A DNA stretch of 64,000 bases from Berberis thunbergii. Taxonomy: Eukaryota > Streptophyta > Magnoliopsida > Ranunculales > Berberidaceae. The first letter of the stretch is position 1; each line of letters starts with the position of its first letter. Made by a program: the position numbers and the translations under genes. The stretch is from the NCBI GenBank assembly GCA_003290165.1, contig QNQO01008284.1:124001-188000 (forward strand). The letters are read 5' to 3'. The notes under the pieces are model-generated. The model saw only the letters and a list, made by a program, of their open reading frames with translations, did no database searches and was not told the origin of the DNA. This document shows, in pieces, positions 24,201-33,254 of this stretch.

Positions 24201-27200
24201 TCCCATAGTGAATGGTGAGCAGGAACTACACCAAGCAAACCTCCCCTGATAGACAGAAACAGGACAGAGTCTAGTTCAGGATAGTAGTTTGTTAGAGTCT
24301 AGGATGGTTTGTTAGAATGATCTGTAATCAGTTAGTGAATTATGACAACCTGTTAGTATGAGCTGTAGTCTGTTAGTAGATGTTTTTGATTCGTAGGTGT
24401 AATCTGAGATAGCTATAAATACATGTAAAGCTCTCTGTATTGATTAAGATTGAATAACAATAGCAGATTTTTCATTTGGTTCATACATTTCTAACTTGGT
24501 ATCAGAGCTATCAGTTTCTCTTATCAATGGAAACACAATCTTCTTCTGGTTCTCTCAATACAGGTCAGACATCTACTGTATCTTCTACTCCTTCTTATCA
24601 AGTTTTGAATCACACCCTACCAGTAAAGCTAGATAGATCCAATTATATTTTTTGGAAGTCTCAAATTGAGAATGTAATTTTCGCAAATAGTTTTGAAGAT
24701 TTCATTGAAGGAGTTTCGGTTTGTCCATCAAAAGAACTCAGTACAGGAGTTATCAATCCTGCTTTTGTTGCTTGGAGAAGGCAAGATCGCACAATCCTAA
24801 GTTGGATTTATGCATCTCTTACACCGGCCATAATGGCCCAAATCATTGGTCACACCACTTCTTTTTCAGCCTGGAAGGCTTTAGAACAAATCTTCTCTTC
24901 TTCTTCAAGAGCTAGGATCATGCAACTACGATTAGATTTACAATCTCCCAAGAAAGGATCACTGTCCATGATTGATTATATCATGAAGATCAAGAGTGCA
25001 GCAGACAATTTAGCTGCCATTGGTGAGTTAGTCTCAGATCAAGATCATATCATGAATCTTCTAAATGGTTTAGGCACTGAATATAACTCAGTAGTCACAG
25101 CAATCAATGTCTGAGATGATCAAATCTCCCTTGAGTCTGTCCATAGTATGCTACTGTCTTTTGAAAATAGACTTGAGCAACAAGGCTCTGTGGATAGTAT
25201 TCCACCCATTTCAGCAAATTTGGACAATTTCAGTTATAAACGGCAATTTGGTAAGCATTATGGTCATTCATTTAGTCGAGGCTGAGGAAGAGCTTATGGT
25301 GGCCAGTATAATAGAGGACGAGGTCGTCCTAGACAGTTCAATGGACAGCACTATGGTCAGCAATTTGGCCTCCAATATGGACAGCAATACGGCTCTAATC
25401 ACAGTCCACAAAGTGGTCATTCCAATAATCCCAGTAATAAGCAGTCCAATGACAGGCCACAATGTCAGTTATGTGGCAAATATGGACATATAGCTCTTGC
25501 TTGCTATCATCGATTCGATGTTAATTTTCAACATTCTGGTTCTTTGCAATCTGGTACTTCAACTGACTTCAAGCCAAGCATGCCTGCCTTCACCGCAGCT
25601 TCAAATTCTGTTCACAATGAAGGCTGGTACTTGGACTCAGAAGCAAGTCATCACTTAACCAATGATCAAGCTGTTCTTGCTCATTCTTCTCCCTACATGG
25701 GCTCCGACAAGGTTATTGTTGGTAATGGTATGTCTCTTCCCATTTCGAGTGTTGGTTCTCTAAATTTTTCTTCTTCTCATAGTCCATCTTCATCTTTTAT
25801 TCTTAAACAAATTTTTCATGTTCCTTCCCTGTCAACCAACCTGATTAGTGTTGCTAAACTTTGTTCTGATAACAATGTGTTCATTGAATTCTGGTCTGAT
25901 CGTTTCTTTGTGAAGGAACCACATTCGAGGAGGGGTTCTTGCTCAAGGCAGCCTTGAAAATGGCCTATACAAACTGTCAATGCTTCCTACTTCAAATACT
26001 GTTTTTGCTCCTGTTCCAGCAGCTCTGCTTTGTGTCCCAACAGTTCTGCTTCCTGTTCCAGCACCTCTACTTCTTGTATTGCTACCAATGAGCAGTTATG
26101 GCATTATAGACTAGGCCATCCTTCAATCAAAGTTGTTCATCATGTATTGAATCTTTGTAATATTCCATTCAATAAATCTCAGTTTCCTGTTTGTTCATCT
26201 TGTCAACTTGCTAAGAGTCATCGTTTACCTACTTATTTATCCTCTTTTCATGCTTCTAGCCCTTTAGAACTTGTTCATACTGATATTTGGGGTCCTGCCT
26301 TTGTTAATCTACCTCTGGTGCTCCGTTTTTTCTCTTATTTGTTGATGACTTTTCACGCTTCACTTGGCTGTTTCCACCTCAGTCCACAGATCGGGCTTTA
26401 CCAATGTTCAAGGTGTTCAAACTACGTATTGAAAATCAATTTAACACCTCCATTAAATGTCTTCATTCTGATAATGGTGGTGAATTCAAGACTTTTAAAT
26501 CCTTTTTATTAAATTCTGGTATTGAACATCGATTCTCTTGTCCATATACATCGTCCCAAAATGGTAGAGTGGAACGTAAGCATCGACATGTTGTTGAGAC
26601 TGGACTAGCTTTGTTAGCTCATGCTCATATGCCTTTCAAGTATTGGCAATATGCTTTTTAAACAGCTGTGTTTCTTATCAATCGCATGCCATCTAAAGTG
26701 CTTGGTCATAGGTCTCCTTCTCAGGTTCTTTTAAATAGGCTTCCTTCTTTTAAATAGGCTTCCTGACTATAGTGTTCTTCATGTTTTTGGTTGCTTATGC
26801 TTTCCTTTCATTCGCCCTTATAATCAGCATAAGCTCCAATTTCGATCAGTTGCTTGTGTCTTTCTGGGTTATAGTTTAGAACATAAAGGGTTTTTGTGTC
26901 TTGATCAAGATTCTGGTACAGTATATATCTCTCCCAATGTAGTATTTGATGAATCCAGGTTTCCTATGTGTAATGCTCCTTCCTTGCTTCCTTGCTTCCA
27001 TCCAGTTCCTATGAGTTGCCTCTTGACATTGCTTATTTTGTTCCTAATTCCTCCTATAGTTCCTCTGCATCTACTGCTCCAGATAATGCTCCTTCTACTG
27101 ATTCTTCTAGTGCTTCATCTACTGATCCATCTACTGTCCTAGCTGATGCTCCATCTATTGCTCCATCTCTGTCTCCTACATCTGCTAGTTCAGTTCCTCA

Positions 27201-29925
27201 TGTACCTTCTCTGCCATCTCGCATGTTTACTCGTTCTATGGCTGGTATTTCCAAAAGGAAACCAATTCTTGATCTCTCTGTTGTTAAACACTCAGAACCC
27301 ACTACATTGCGACAGGCACTTCAAGATCCAAACTGGGTTCATGCCATGGAACAGGAAATTTCTGCTTTACATAAAATGGTACTTGGACTTTGGTTGATCC
27401 ACCTAGTAATGTGAACATTATAGGTTGTAAGTGGGTCTATAAACTTAAATACAAGCCTGATGGGAGTATTGACAGATACAAAGCTCGACTTGTTGCCAAA
27501 GGATTCAATCAAACCTATGGCTTGGATTATTTTGAGATGTTTAGTCCTGTAGTAAAGTCTGCTACTATTCGTATTGGGCTTACTCTTGCGGTAAGTTTTC
27601 ATTGGGATGTTCGACAGCTTGATGTTCATAATGTTTTCTTGAATGGAGATCTTGAAGAACAAGTATTCATGGCTCAACCTTATGGTTTTTTAGACAACAG
27701 ATTTCCATCTAAAGTTTGTCAACTACGAAAGTCGCTATATGGTCTAAAACAGTCGCCTCGTGCTTGGTTTTCTAAGCTGAGTTGTGCTCTTCTATGCTGG
27801 GGTTTCATTGCCTCTAGGACAGATAGTTCCATGTTTATCAGGTTTGATAAACATTCTGTTCTTATCATGTTGGTTTATGTAGATGATATCATTGTCACTA
27901 GCAGTTCTTCACGGCTTATTTCTTCGCTTATTGCTAGGTTGAATTCAGTCTTTGCCCTTCGAGATTTGGGTCATTTGTCATACTTCTTAGGTATTGAAGT
28001 TCATCATTGTAATGGTGCACTCCATTTCAGTCAAGCAAAATATGTTGCTGATCTTCTTACCCGTGTTAATATGCTGGATTGCAAACCTGTTTCTACTCCT
28101 GGTGCTGTTGACAAATCCTTGTCCCAGTCTGATGGGACTCCCCTTATGAATGCTACTTCCTATCGCAGCATAGTTGGTGCTCTCCAGTACGTCACCATGA
28201 CCAAGCCAGACATTGCCTTTGCGGTCAATAAGGCTTGTCAGTTTATGCATGCACCTACGACATCCCACTGGCTGGCTGTCAAGCGTATTCTACGTTATCT
28301 GAAAGGCTCTGTTCATGATGGATTGCTCTTACAACCTGCTCGTGATCTTGCTATAGAAGCCTTCTCTGATGCTGATTGGGGTTCTAATCCTGATGACCGA
28401 CGTAGTTCTAGTGGCTATTTAGTTTATTTGGGTGGTAATTTGATCTCTTGGTCTACTACCAAGCAGCGTGTTGTCTCTCGCAGCAGTGCTGAATCTGAGT
28501 ATCGTGGTCTTGCCTTGGCATCTTCTGAGGTTATCTGGATCCAGGCTTTGTTACGGGAGTTTTATGTTTCTCTTCCTAGTTATCTTCTTCTATGGTATGA
28601 CAATATCGGTGCTTACCACCTTGCCAAGAATCCAGTGTTTGATGCTAGGACCAAACATATTGAGATTGATTTACATTTCATCCGTGATCATGTTTTCCGT
28701 GGTGATTTGCTTCTCGCCTTTGTTCCCACTAGTGAGCAGCCTGCAGATCTTCTTACTAAGCATCTTCCAAGTGCTCGGTTTGTCTATCTCAAGTCCCATC
28801 TTGGTCTTGTTACCTACCCCTTGCACTTGAGGGGGGATGATAGCCAGAAACAGGACAAAGTCTAGTTCAGGATAGTAGTTTGTTAGAGTCTAGGATGGTT
28901 TGTTAGAATGACCTGTAATCAGTTAGTGAAATATGACAACCTATTAGTATGAGCTGTAGTCTGTTAGTAGATGTTCTTGATTCCTAGATGTAATCTGAGA
29001 TAGCTATAAATACATGTAAAGCTCTCTGTATTGAATAACAATAGCAGATTTTTTCATTTGGTTCATACATTTCTAACTTCCCCCAATTAGTATTGAATTT
29101 CAAGAAAAATAAGTTCAACTTGGAGTGGCAGTGTGGCACACACCGCTTTACTTTGGCCTGGTTAGGTAGTAAAACGTCTTCAAAGGCATATTTCACTCTT
29201 CTGGGGTGGGGTAGCTGGGTCACGTTTTCATCATTTAACCTTGCAATTGGACTGTGGTTTACCTATGACTGCTCCTAATGCAGATTGAACACCAGAGTTT
29301 TCACATTATCATGTGGGGTTTCAACACCAGTATAAGAAAATTACAGTCGATAAAAAAAAAAAAAAAAAAAAAATCTTAGTTAGGGGCAATGGTGCGTGGA
29401 CACAAAGCGAATGTTGTTGAATTCCATTAAAACAACACTGCAAGAAATCACTCTAAATCTATGTAATCAGTGTGGGTACTTTGTCTAATAGGTAGAAATA
29501 CTAGCTTGTCTCTCAAATTTCCCTTCAAGATCAATTCATGCTTCACTTGTAATTGCTTTAAATTTACCCAATTTGATGAAACTGTGCACCAAATTCATGA
29601 TTCTTTATATGTAAAGATACATCTTGACTAAAATAATTCAAACCCTGATAATTACTTTGCTTGCATCTCCTAATTTCATCTACATATATAAGAAATATAA
29701 TAAGAGGGTGTCAATTGCTCTTACCTTTGATGGGTTTTTGGAAGAAATGCAGCAAATTTGAAGGGGAAAGTTTCTGGATGAATCTGAAATGCGAGTCCTG
29801 TTCAAGCGAAATGCAGAGTGTAGTGGAAGGAAGGGCTGTCTTTTAAGAGTGGAGAATAGAAGAGTGTGAGGAGAAGGAGAGAATTGGTGAGTGAGAGTAG
29901 CAGCAGCAGATAATGGAAACGCCAT
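15263..29925 (-). CDS. CYP38: Peptidyl-prolyl isomerase-like CYP38 (TLP40), thylakoid lumen; 12 exons, frame broken at the end of exon 2
   Basis: CYP38/TLP40 is a lumenal cyclophilin-fold protein needed for photosystem II assembly and repair. Exons (descending): 29725-29925, 23519-23766, 23298-23387, 21167-21262, 19062-19169, 18842-18891, 17517-17619, 16396-16449, 15947-16102, 15733-15855, 15472-15521, 15263-15374 (stop TGA). All borders are GT/AG. Exon 1 (67 codons) is a Ser/Arg-rich chloroplast transit peptide. Exon 2 has a hydrophobic lumen-targeting stretch (LAVVLIFIQI) ending PAEA, then VLYSPDTKVPRTGELALRRA. Exons 3-6 encode the helical N-terminal domain (SYLLRIPQRKPYGTMES, DKDPDKVS). 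Exons 7-12 encode the cyclophilin-like domain (DGYSAPLTAGNFAKL, YGAVAMAH, GLGGLSFDEGQFSVFG), ending ILPDEQ. Exon 2 is 248 nt; 249 is needed to meet exon 3 in frame, and as read a stop follows in exon 3. With the missing base the protein would be 463 residues, close to the family length. Intron 1 is 5958 bp because of an antisense Copia insertion. Confidence 0.95.
17904..18499. mobile_element. hAT-type MITE (TAGGGGTGGGCA termini), 596 bp, in CYP38 intron 6
   Basis: Perfect 12-bp TIR TAGGGGTGGGCA / TGCCCACCCCTA. Flanking octamers ACTTGTAC (17896-17903) and ACTTGCTC (18500-18507) match at 6 of 8. The subterminal regions repeat ATCCCGATCCCG and relatives; the core is AT-rich. Non-coding. The same family occurs at 61926-62885. 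Confidence 0.85.
18877..19042. repeat. Local duplication of the CYP38 exon 6 acceptor region
   Basis: About 34 bases spanning the exon 6 splice acceptor (18877-18910, AATGACAACCCTGGAGCCTG) recur at 19009-19042 (AATGACAACCCTGAAACCTG) inside the preceding intron. The upstream copy would read CAGGTTTCAGGGTTG on the minus strand and could act as a decoy acceptor. Similarity is by eye. Confidence 0.5.
19388..19561. repeat. Truncated hAT-type MITE relic (TAGGGGTGTAAATGG tip), CYP38 intron 5/4 region
   Basis: The right end reads ATCCATTTACACCCCTA, the complement of a TAGGGGTGTAAATGGAT tip, and the interior repeats CGGATTCGGAT/ATCCGATCC. A matching left tip was not found, so it is partial. Its right end is part of the tandem duplication that follows. 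Confidence 0.5.
19523..19820. repeat. Tandem duplication, two units of about 145 bp, in a CYP38 intron
   Basis: Units at about 19523-19674 and 19681-19820 share CCATTTACACCCCTAATTCA, a T-rich tract, and GATTCAGGACTGAAGCAAAA. Each unit carries the hAT-like right tip, so the duplication happened after that element arrived. Confidence 0.75.
20170..20460 (-). pseudogene. LINE zf-RVT relic in a CYP38 intron
   Basis: The minus strand reads WQDVWACLPTKVMLRR, a stop, then MENCCVYCCKEEEALNILLW, which resembles the zinc-finger region near the end of plant LINE ORF2 proteins. Further copies of a short motif (GAGCACTTGATT, CTTGGGAGTA) recur at 20447-20535 and 20626-20711, indicating local duplication beside it. 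Confidence 0.5.
21307..21814. mobile_element. Decayed hAT-type element (CAGTGTTCTAAAAA tips), copy 1, CYP38 intron 3
   Basis: Left tip CAAGGTTCTAAAAATC and right tip AATTTTTAGAACACTG form an imperfect TIR; the subterminal regions carry GCCTAGGCG/CGCCTAGC motifs. The flanking octamers GTTATTGT and ATTACTAC agree at 4 of 8 and the four mismatches are all transitions, as expected of an old target duplication. No coding capacity. Confidence 0.55.
22064..22670. mobile_element. hAT-type element (CAGTGTTCTAAAAA tips), copy 2, CYP38 intron 3
   Basis: Left tip CAATATTCTAAAAAACGG and right tip CCGCTTTTTAGAACACTG are an imperfect TIR of the same family as 21307-21814. Flanking octamers GAAAAAAA and GAAAAAAG match at 7 of 8. 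The motif GCCTAGGC/GCGCTAGGC recurs near both ends. Non-coding. Confidence 0.65.
24247..24496 (+). repeat. 5' LTR of Copia 1
   Basis: 250 bp starting TGATAG. It contains TATAAATA at 24414-24421, the likely LTR promoter. It carries 10 bp (GATTAAGATT region) lacking from the 3' LTR. Confidence 0.9.
24527..28865 (+). pseudogene. Degenerate gag-pol polyprotein of Copia 1
   Basis: The start at 24527 opens a gag of the plant Copia type. In-frame TGA codons at 25112-25114 and 25283-25285 both fall where Arg CGA would be expected, i.e. C-to-T changes at CpG. The nucleocapsid knuckle CX2CX4HX4C (CQLCGKYGHIALAC) lies near 25470. The protease triad reads DSE instead of DSG. Frameshifts near 25940 and 26010 flank the pre-integrase region (WHYRLGHPS); another near 26310 splits the integrase, whose Asp, Asp and Glu are still readable (HTDIWG, HSDNGGEF, NGRVERKH). 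A stop lies at 26659-26661. The RT/RNase H block is open from 27390 to 28865 with YVDD and DADW intact. It cannot yield a full polyprotein. Confidence 0.9.
28838..29078 (+). repeat. 3' LTR of Copia 1
   Basis: 241 bp, aligned with the 5' LTR over its whole length; directly follows the polypurine tract and is followed by the target duplication TCCCC. Confidence 0.9.
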
Positions 29926-29982
29926 TGAAGAAGTAAGTTGTGGTAGGATTTGGCGCCTCTCATCCAAAGCCCCCCCAAAACT

Positions 29983-29991
29983 ATTTATTTA
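29983..29991 (-). promoter_or_regulatory. CYP38: TATA-like 9-mer of CYP38, duplicated by the foldback insertion
   Basis: On the minus strand the 9-mer reads TAAATAAAT, 58-66 bases upstream of the CYP38 start codon at 29925. That placing suits a core promoter with a short 5' UTR. The same 9-mer recurs at 30192-30200 as the other half of the target duplication of the foldback element. The role is inferred. Confidence 0.4.
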
Positions 29992-30191
29992 GAGAAATTC
30001 TAAATGTCGAGGGAAAGGGCGAGGAATTCAGCGAGGGAAATGAGCTGGCGAGGTGAGAGCCGTTCATTTCCCTCGAGATCCGTGCGTTGACTTTTTCACA
30101 CGGATCTCGAGGAAAATGAACGGCTCTCACCTCGCCAACTCATTTCCCTCGCTGAATTCCTCGCCCTTTCCCTCGACATTTAGAATCTCTC
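29992..30191. mobile_element. 200-bp foldback MITE, Mutator-type, next to the CYP38 promoter
   Basis: Two 93-base arms (29992-30084 and 30099-30191) are inverted copies differing at three positions, around a 14-base loop. The tip reads GAGAAATTCTAAATGTCGAG. A perfect 9-bp target duplication ATTTATTTA lies at 29983-29991 and 30192-30200; this length and the long TIRs indicate Mutator-like (MULE) transposition. Non-coding, and almost entirely TIR. If transcribed through, it would fold into a long hairpin. Confidence 0.92.
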
Positions 30192-30200
30192 ATTTATTTA

Positions 30201-30780
30201 TCACTTACACCACACCTTCTTTGTTTTTTTTCATTTTAATTATAGAGGGGAGGGGTCTATTTGTCAGTGTCGAACTTACATTTCACCGAAATGACTGGAA
30301 CCCAACCCACGGAAGATGACAAATAATACGTACGTAACAAACCAATTTAATTATCAACAACCGAAAAATCATTCAACAAACTTTCAAAACAAAATTACTT
30401 TCATTTAATTTGAAATCAATCATGGTTTAAACTATCAAACTCCTTGCCAAGCATAGCATGACCAACACTCCGTGAGGAAAATCCATAAAAGATAGGACAA
30501 GCGGAGCACCATACAAAAACTTTAAAATAATCAAAATTGACTCGTTGCATCTTAGGGTCAAAAACCAAACAGTAGTGTTGCACACCTCCTCATCGAATGA
30601 GCATGCTCTTTCTTTGTAGCATATCTCACGTTTACGTTACTAAAAACGTTAGCACCAAAAGTTTAATTTCCACAATCTATCATCTCTTTGAGCTCCACCG
30701 TTACTGTATCACCATTGGGATGACTACTCTTTGAATAGTCTCAATGTTTTAATCTATTAGGGGTTGTAAAAAAAACGATG
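30201..30780. other. Intergenic stretch upstream of the foldback
   Basis: AT-rich; no gene, TIR or LTR recognised. It may contain the original distal CYP38 promoter, pushed 209 bp away by the foldback insertion. Confidence 0.4.
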
Positions 30781-30782
30781 AT

Positions 30783-32260
30783 TGTCTAACTGTCGAGGAA
30801 AACAGCCAGGGATTCTCCCTCGCATGTGTTCCTACCTCGTTTCAAAAAAAAAAAAAAAAAGAAGGGAATCGAAATTTTGGGGGAGAAAAAGAGGGAACCT
30901 CTCCCTCTCCCCATTTCCATCTTGACAAAGACAGAAACGAGAAGAAAGCAGCTCCCTCTCCCCCAACGAAGGCCAACGAAGCCCTCCCTCTCCCGCTGGA
31001 CAGAAACCGAGACAGTCCCTCCCTCACGAAGACGAATACCCTCTCCCAAAAGGTAAAATTTCTACATTTGTTTTAGTTTATTTTCCCTCTCATTCTCTCC
31101 CTCTTTGTGTGTGATTTCTTGTTGGAGATTTCTACATCTACGGTTTCTACTAGATTTAGGGTTTCTTTGTCGAAACCCTAGATCGAGCAAAAAAAAAAAA
31201 AAAATTTGATTTCATTTCTGTGTTGAGACAATTTTTTTATGGGTTTATGGATTTTGAACAAATGGGGTTTTAGATTTGTGTGTGCATTCTTCATTTCTGT
31301 GTTTTAGCAAAAAAAAAAATTTCGATTTCATTTCTGTGTTGAGACAATTTTTTGATGGGAATCCTGGATTTTGAACAAATGGGGTTTTAGATTTGTGGTG
31401 TGCATTCTTCATTTCTGTGTTTTAGCAAAAAAAAAAATTTCGATTTCATTTTCTTCATTTTAATGCTTCATATTTCAATTTGGTTCGATTTTGATGGAAT
31501 CCTGTCAATAATTTTGTAACAAATCAAACATGTGTTTTGTTTCCCTTGTAGAACTCATGCTTTATTCATCATCAGATTTGGGAATTTTGAAGATTTTGCC
31601 CGTACTCTTGTTCATCTCTTTTAATTAGTTAGGGTGTTTGTCATTGAATTTGGGTTGTTTTGAAGAACACGGTGAAGTTGGCTTCACCAAGGTTCTAAAA
31701 ATATAATTTTAGGCTCATTATTTACTTATGAGTTTAGATGTTCATCATTTATTTCATATGGTCTGTTTAATCATGTTGTACTATTATCAACATTGTGGCG
31801 ATGGAGTTGTAGACCATCAAGCACATGATCAAGGACGATTGTCGCTCTCGGTTCAAGTTAATGCTCAATCTGGATAGAGTTTCAAAGAAGAAGATCGATC
31901 GATTGGGGGGTAGATCGAAGAAGAAAAATAGAGATCTAATGAGTTCTTTATGTGTTGAGTTTTTTAATATCAAATTATGTGCTAGACCTCTTTTGTGTAA
32001 ATGAGGCATTGAATAACATTATTGAGGTGGCAAGTGTTGTCGAGGTTTTTAACCCAATAGGAGGAACGACAGCAGTGCCAATTGTTTTACGCCTGTTGTG
32101 GAAGAGATGAAGACTAATTGGTTGCCAAGTCATTTGCAAGGCCATTATTATGGTGCACCATCATTTGGAACACGACCCTTCTACACAACGAGGAAATGGG
32201 CGAGGACGAGGGAGAAGAGCGAGGGACATCCATCCCTTGCCGTCTAGAATTCCTGTTTGG
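30783..32260. mobile_element. Candidate non-autonomous MULE carrying a leader-intron-like cassette
   Basis: The left end (GTCTAACTGTCGAGGAAAAC, with CCCTCG repeats) and the right end (inverted, ATTCTAGACGGCAAGGG with CCCTCG) resemble the tips of the foldback family, but the match is poor and no target duplication was found. Inside, a pyrimidine-rich leader with a donor (AAAAG then GTAAAA at about 31051) is followed about 500 bases later by an acceptor (CCCTTGTAG at about 31551), a layout typical of a plant 5' UTR with a first intron. No recognisable protein is encoded. Confidence 0.25.
31203..31443. repeat. Tandem duplication, two units of about 120 bp
   Basis: Units starting at about 31203 and 31322 share GATTTCATTTCTGTGTTGAG, TTTTGAACAAATGGGG, and CATTTCTGTGTTTTAGC followed by an A-run. 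They lie within the intron-like part of the preceding candidate element. Confidence 0.8.
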
Positions 32261-32432
32261 AACAAGGAATCTATCGCTTATCTCTCTATAAGATTTGGGA
32301 AGGTGAAGGAGAGGGAAAGGGGAGCTTAGAAGAGGAGTAGTAGAAGATATCTCCATCTACTGATAGGTCTTCTAGCAAATTTTGTTTTCCATCAGTGATC
32401 CAAATTTTTGGTTGGAATTGCATCATTGTCAT

Positions 32433-33217
32433 CAGGGGCGGACCTAGGATTTTAGTCGAGGGGGGCGAAATGGAAAATACTTATTAGTTGATAATAGTAG
32501 TTATCAATGGTAAAGTCAAAAAAAATTTCTACCTAAGCTAGTAACTAATGAAAAAACTACAGCTATAAAAAATGCATTGCATATACCAAATTGAATTCAG
32601 TGTGGTTCAATTTTATGCCAAAATAAGGTCACTATCGATAACCTTAGCAAGAAACAAATGAACATAATAACTAGAATATATAACTAATATCACAAAATAA
32701 TTAGAATAAATATCTAGGTGTAGCTAAAAGAAATTTGAAATTTGCGAACCTAATATGATCATAATACAATTTTATAGAAAAAATTGTATATATGAGGCTC
32801 AAATTATGTACGAATTGGCTAATGGTATATATTTTCATTGAATTCTATAGTCATTATTTTAGATATTAATTTTAAATATTTTTTTGTTGGAGGTTTTATA
32901 CCACTTGTGAAAAACAATTCATTTCTTTAATGTTAATAAATTTTTATTAAATTAAACATTTTTTTAATGTTTGCAATTACTAAAAAAATTTGCATTGAAA
33001 ATAAAATAAAAATGCATTCAAAAAGTATCAAACTCAGGTCTTTTACTAAAATTGATAAACCTCAAACCACTACACCAACAAAGATATGTTCAAATATTTG
33101 TATAAACAATTATCATATTGTATTCTACATTATATAATCGATTTTTTTAAGACTAAAGTATATATACTAAAAATATTTTAAAATTTGAGGGGGGGCAGCT
33201 TAGTAGGTCCGCCCATG
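32433..33217. mobile_element. hAT-type element (CAGGGGCGGACCTA tips), 785 bp
   Basis: Left tip CAGGGGCGGACCTAG and right tip TAGGTCCGCCCATG form an imperfect TIR, with G-rich subterminal tracts (GAGGGGGGCG and GAGGGGGGGC). Flanking octamers ATTGTCAT (32425-32432) and ATTGTCAC (33218-33225) match at 7 of 8. The interior is AT-rich and non-coding. It is related in its tips to the element at 11402-12873. Confidence 0.75.
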
Positions 33218-33254
33218 ATTGTCACACCATTGGTATCGTTGATGGGGTTCAACC

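Larger units (their letters stand above)
24247..29078 (+). mobile_element. Copia LTR retrotransposon 1, full length (4832 bp), antisense in CYP38 intron 1
   Basis: Two LTRs (24247-24496 and 28838-29078) flank a degenerate gag-pol region. The primer binding site TGGTATCAGAGC follows the 5' LTR at 24497-24508 and matches initiator-Met tRNA; the polypurine tract GAGGGGGGA precedes the 3' LTR. The 5-bp target duplication is TCCCC (24242-24246 and 29079-29083). Domain order gag, protease, integrase, RT, RNase H is the Copia order. The two LTRs differ by about eight substitutions plus a 10-bp indel over roughly 240 bp, so it is not very old. Integrity is lost through stops and frameshifts. Confidence 0.93.

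Noticed and set aside
29093..29278. Plus-strand open frame just after Copia 1
   Set aside because: Lies in CYP38 intron 1, no recognised motif; likely chance.
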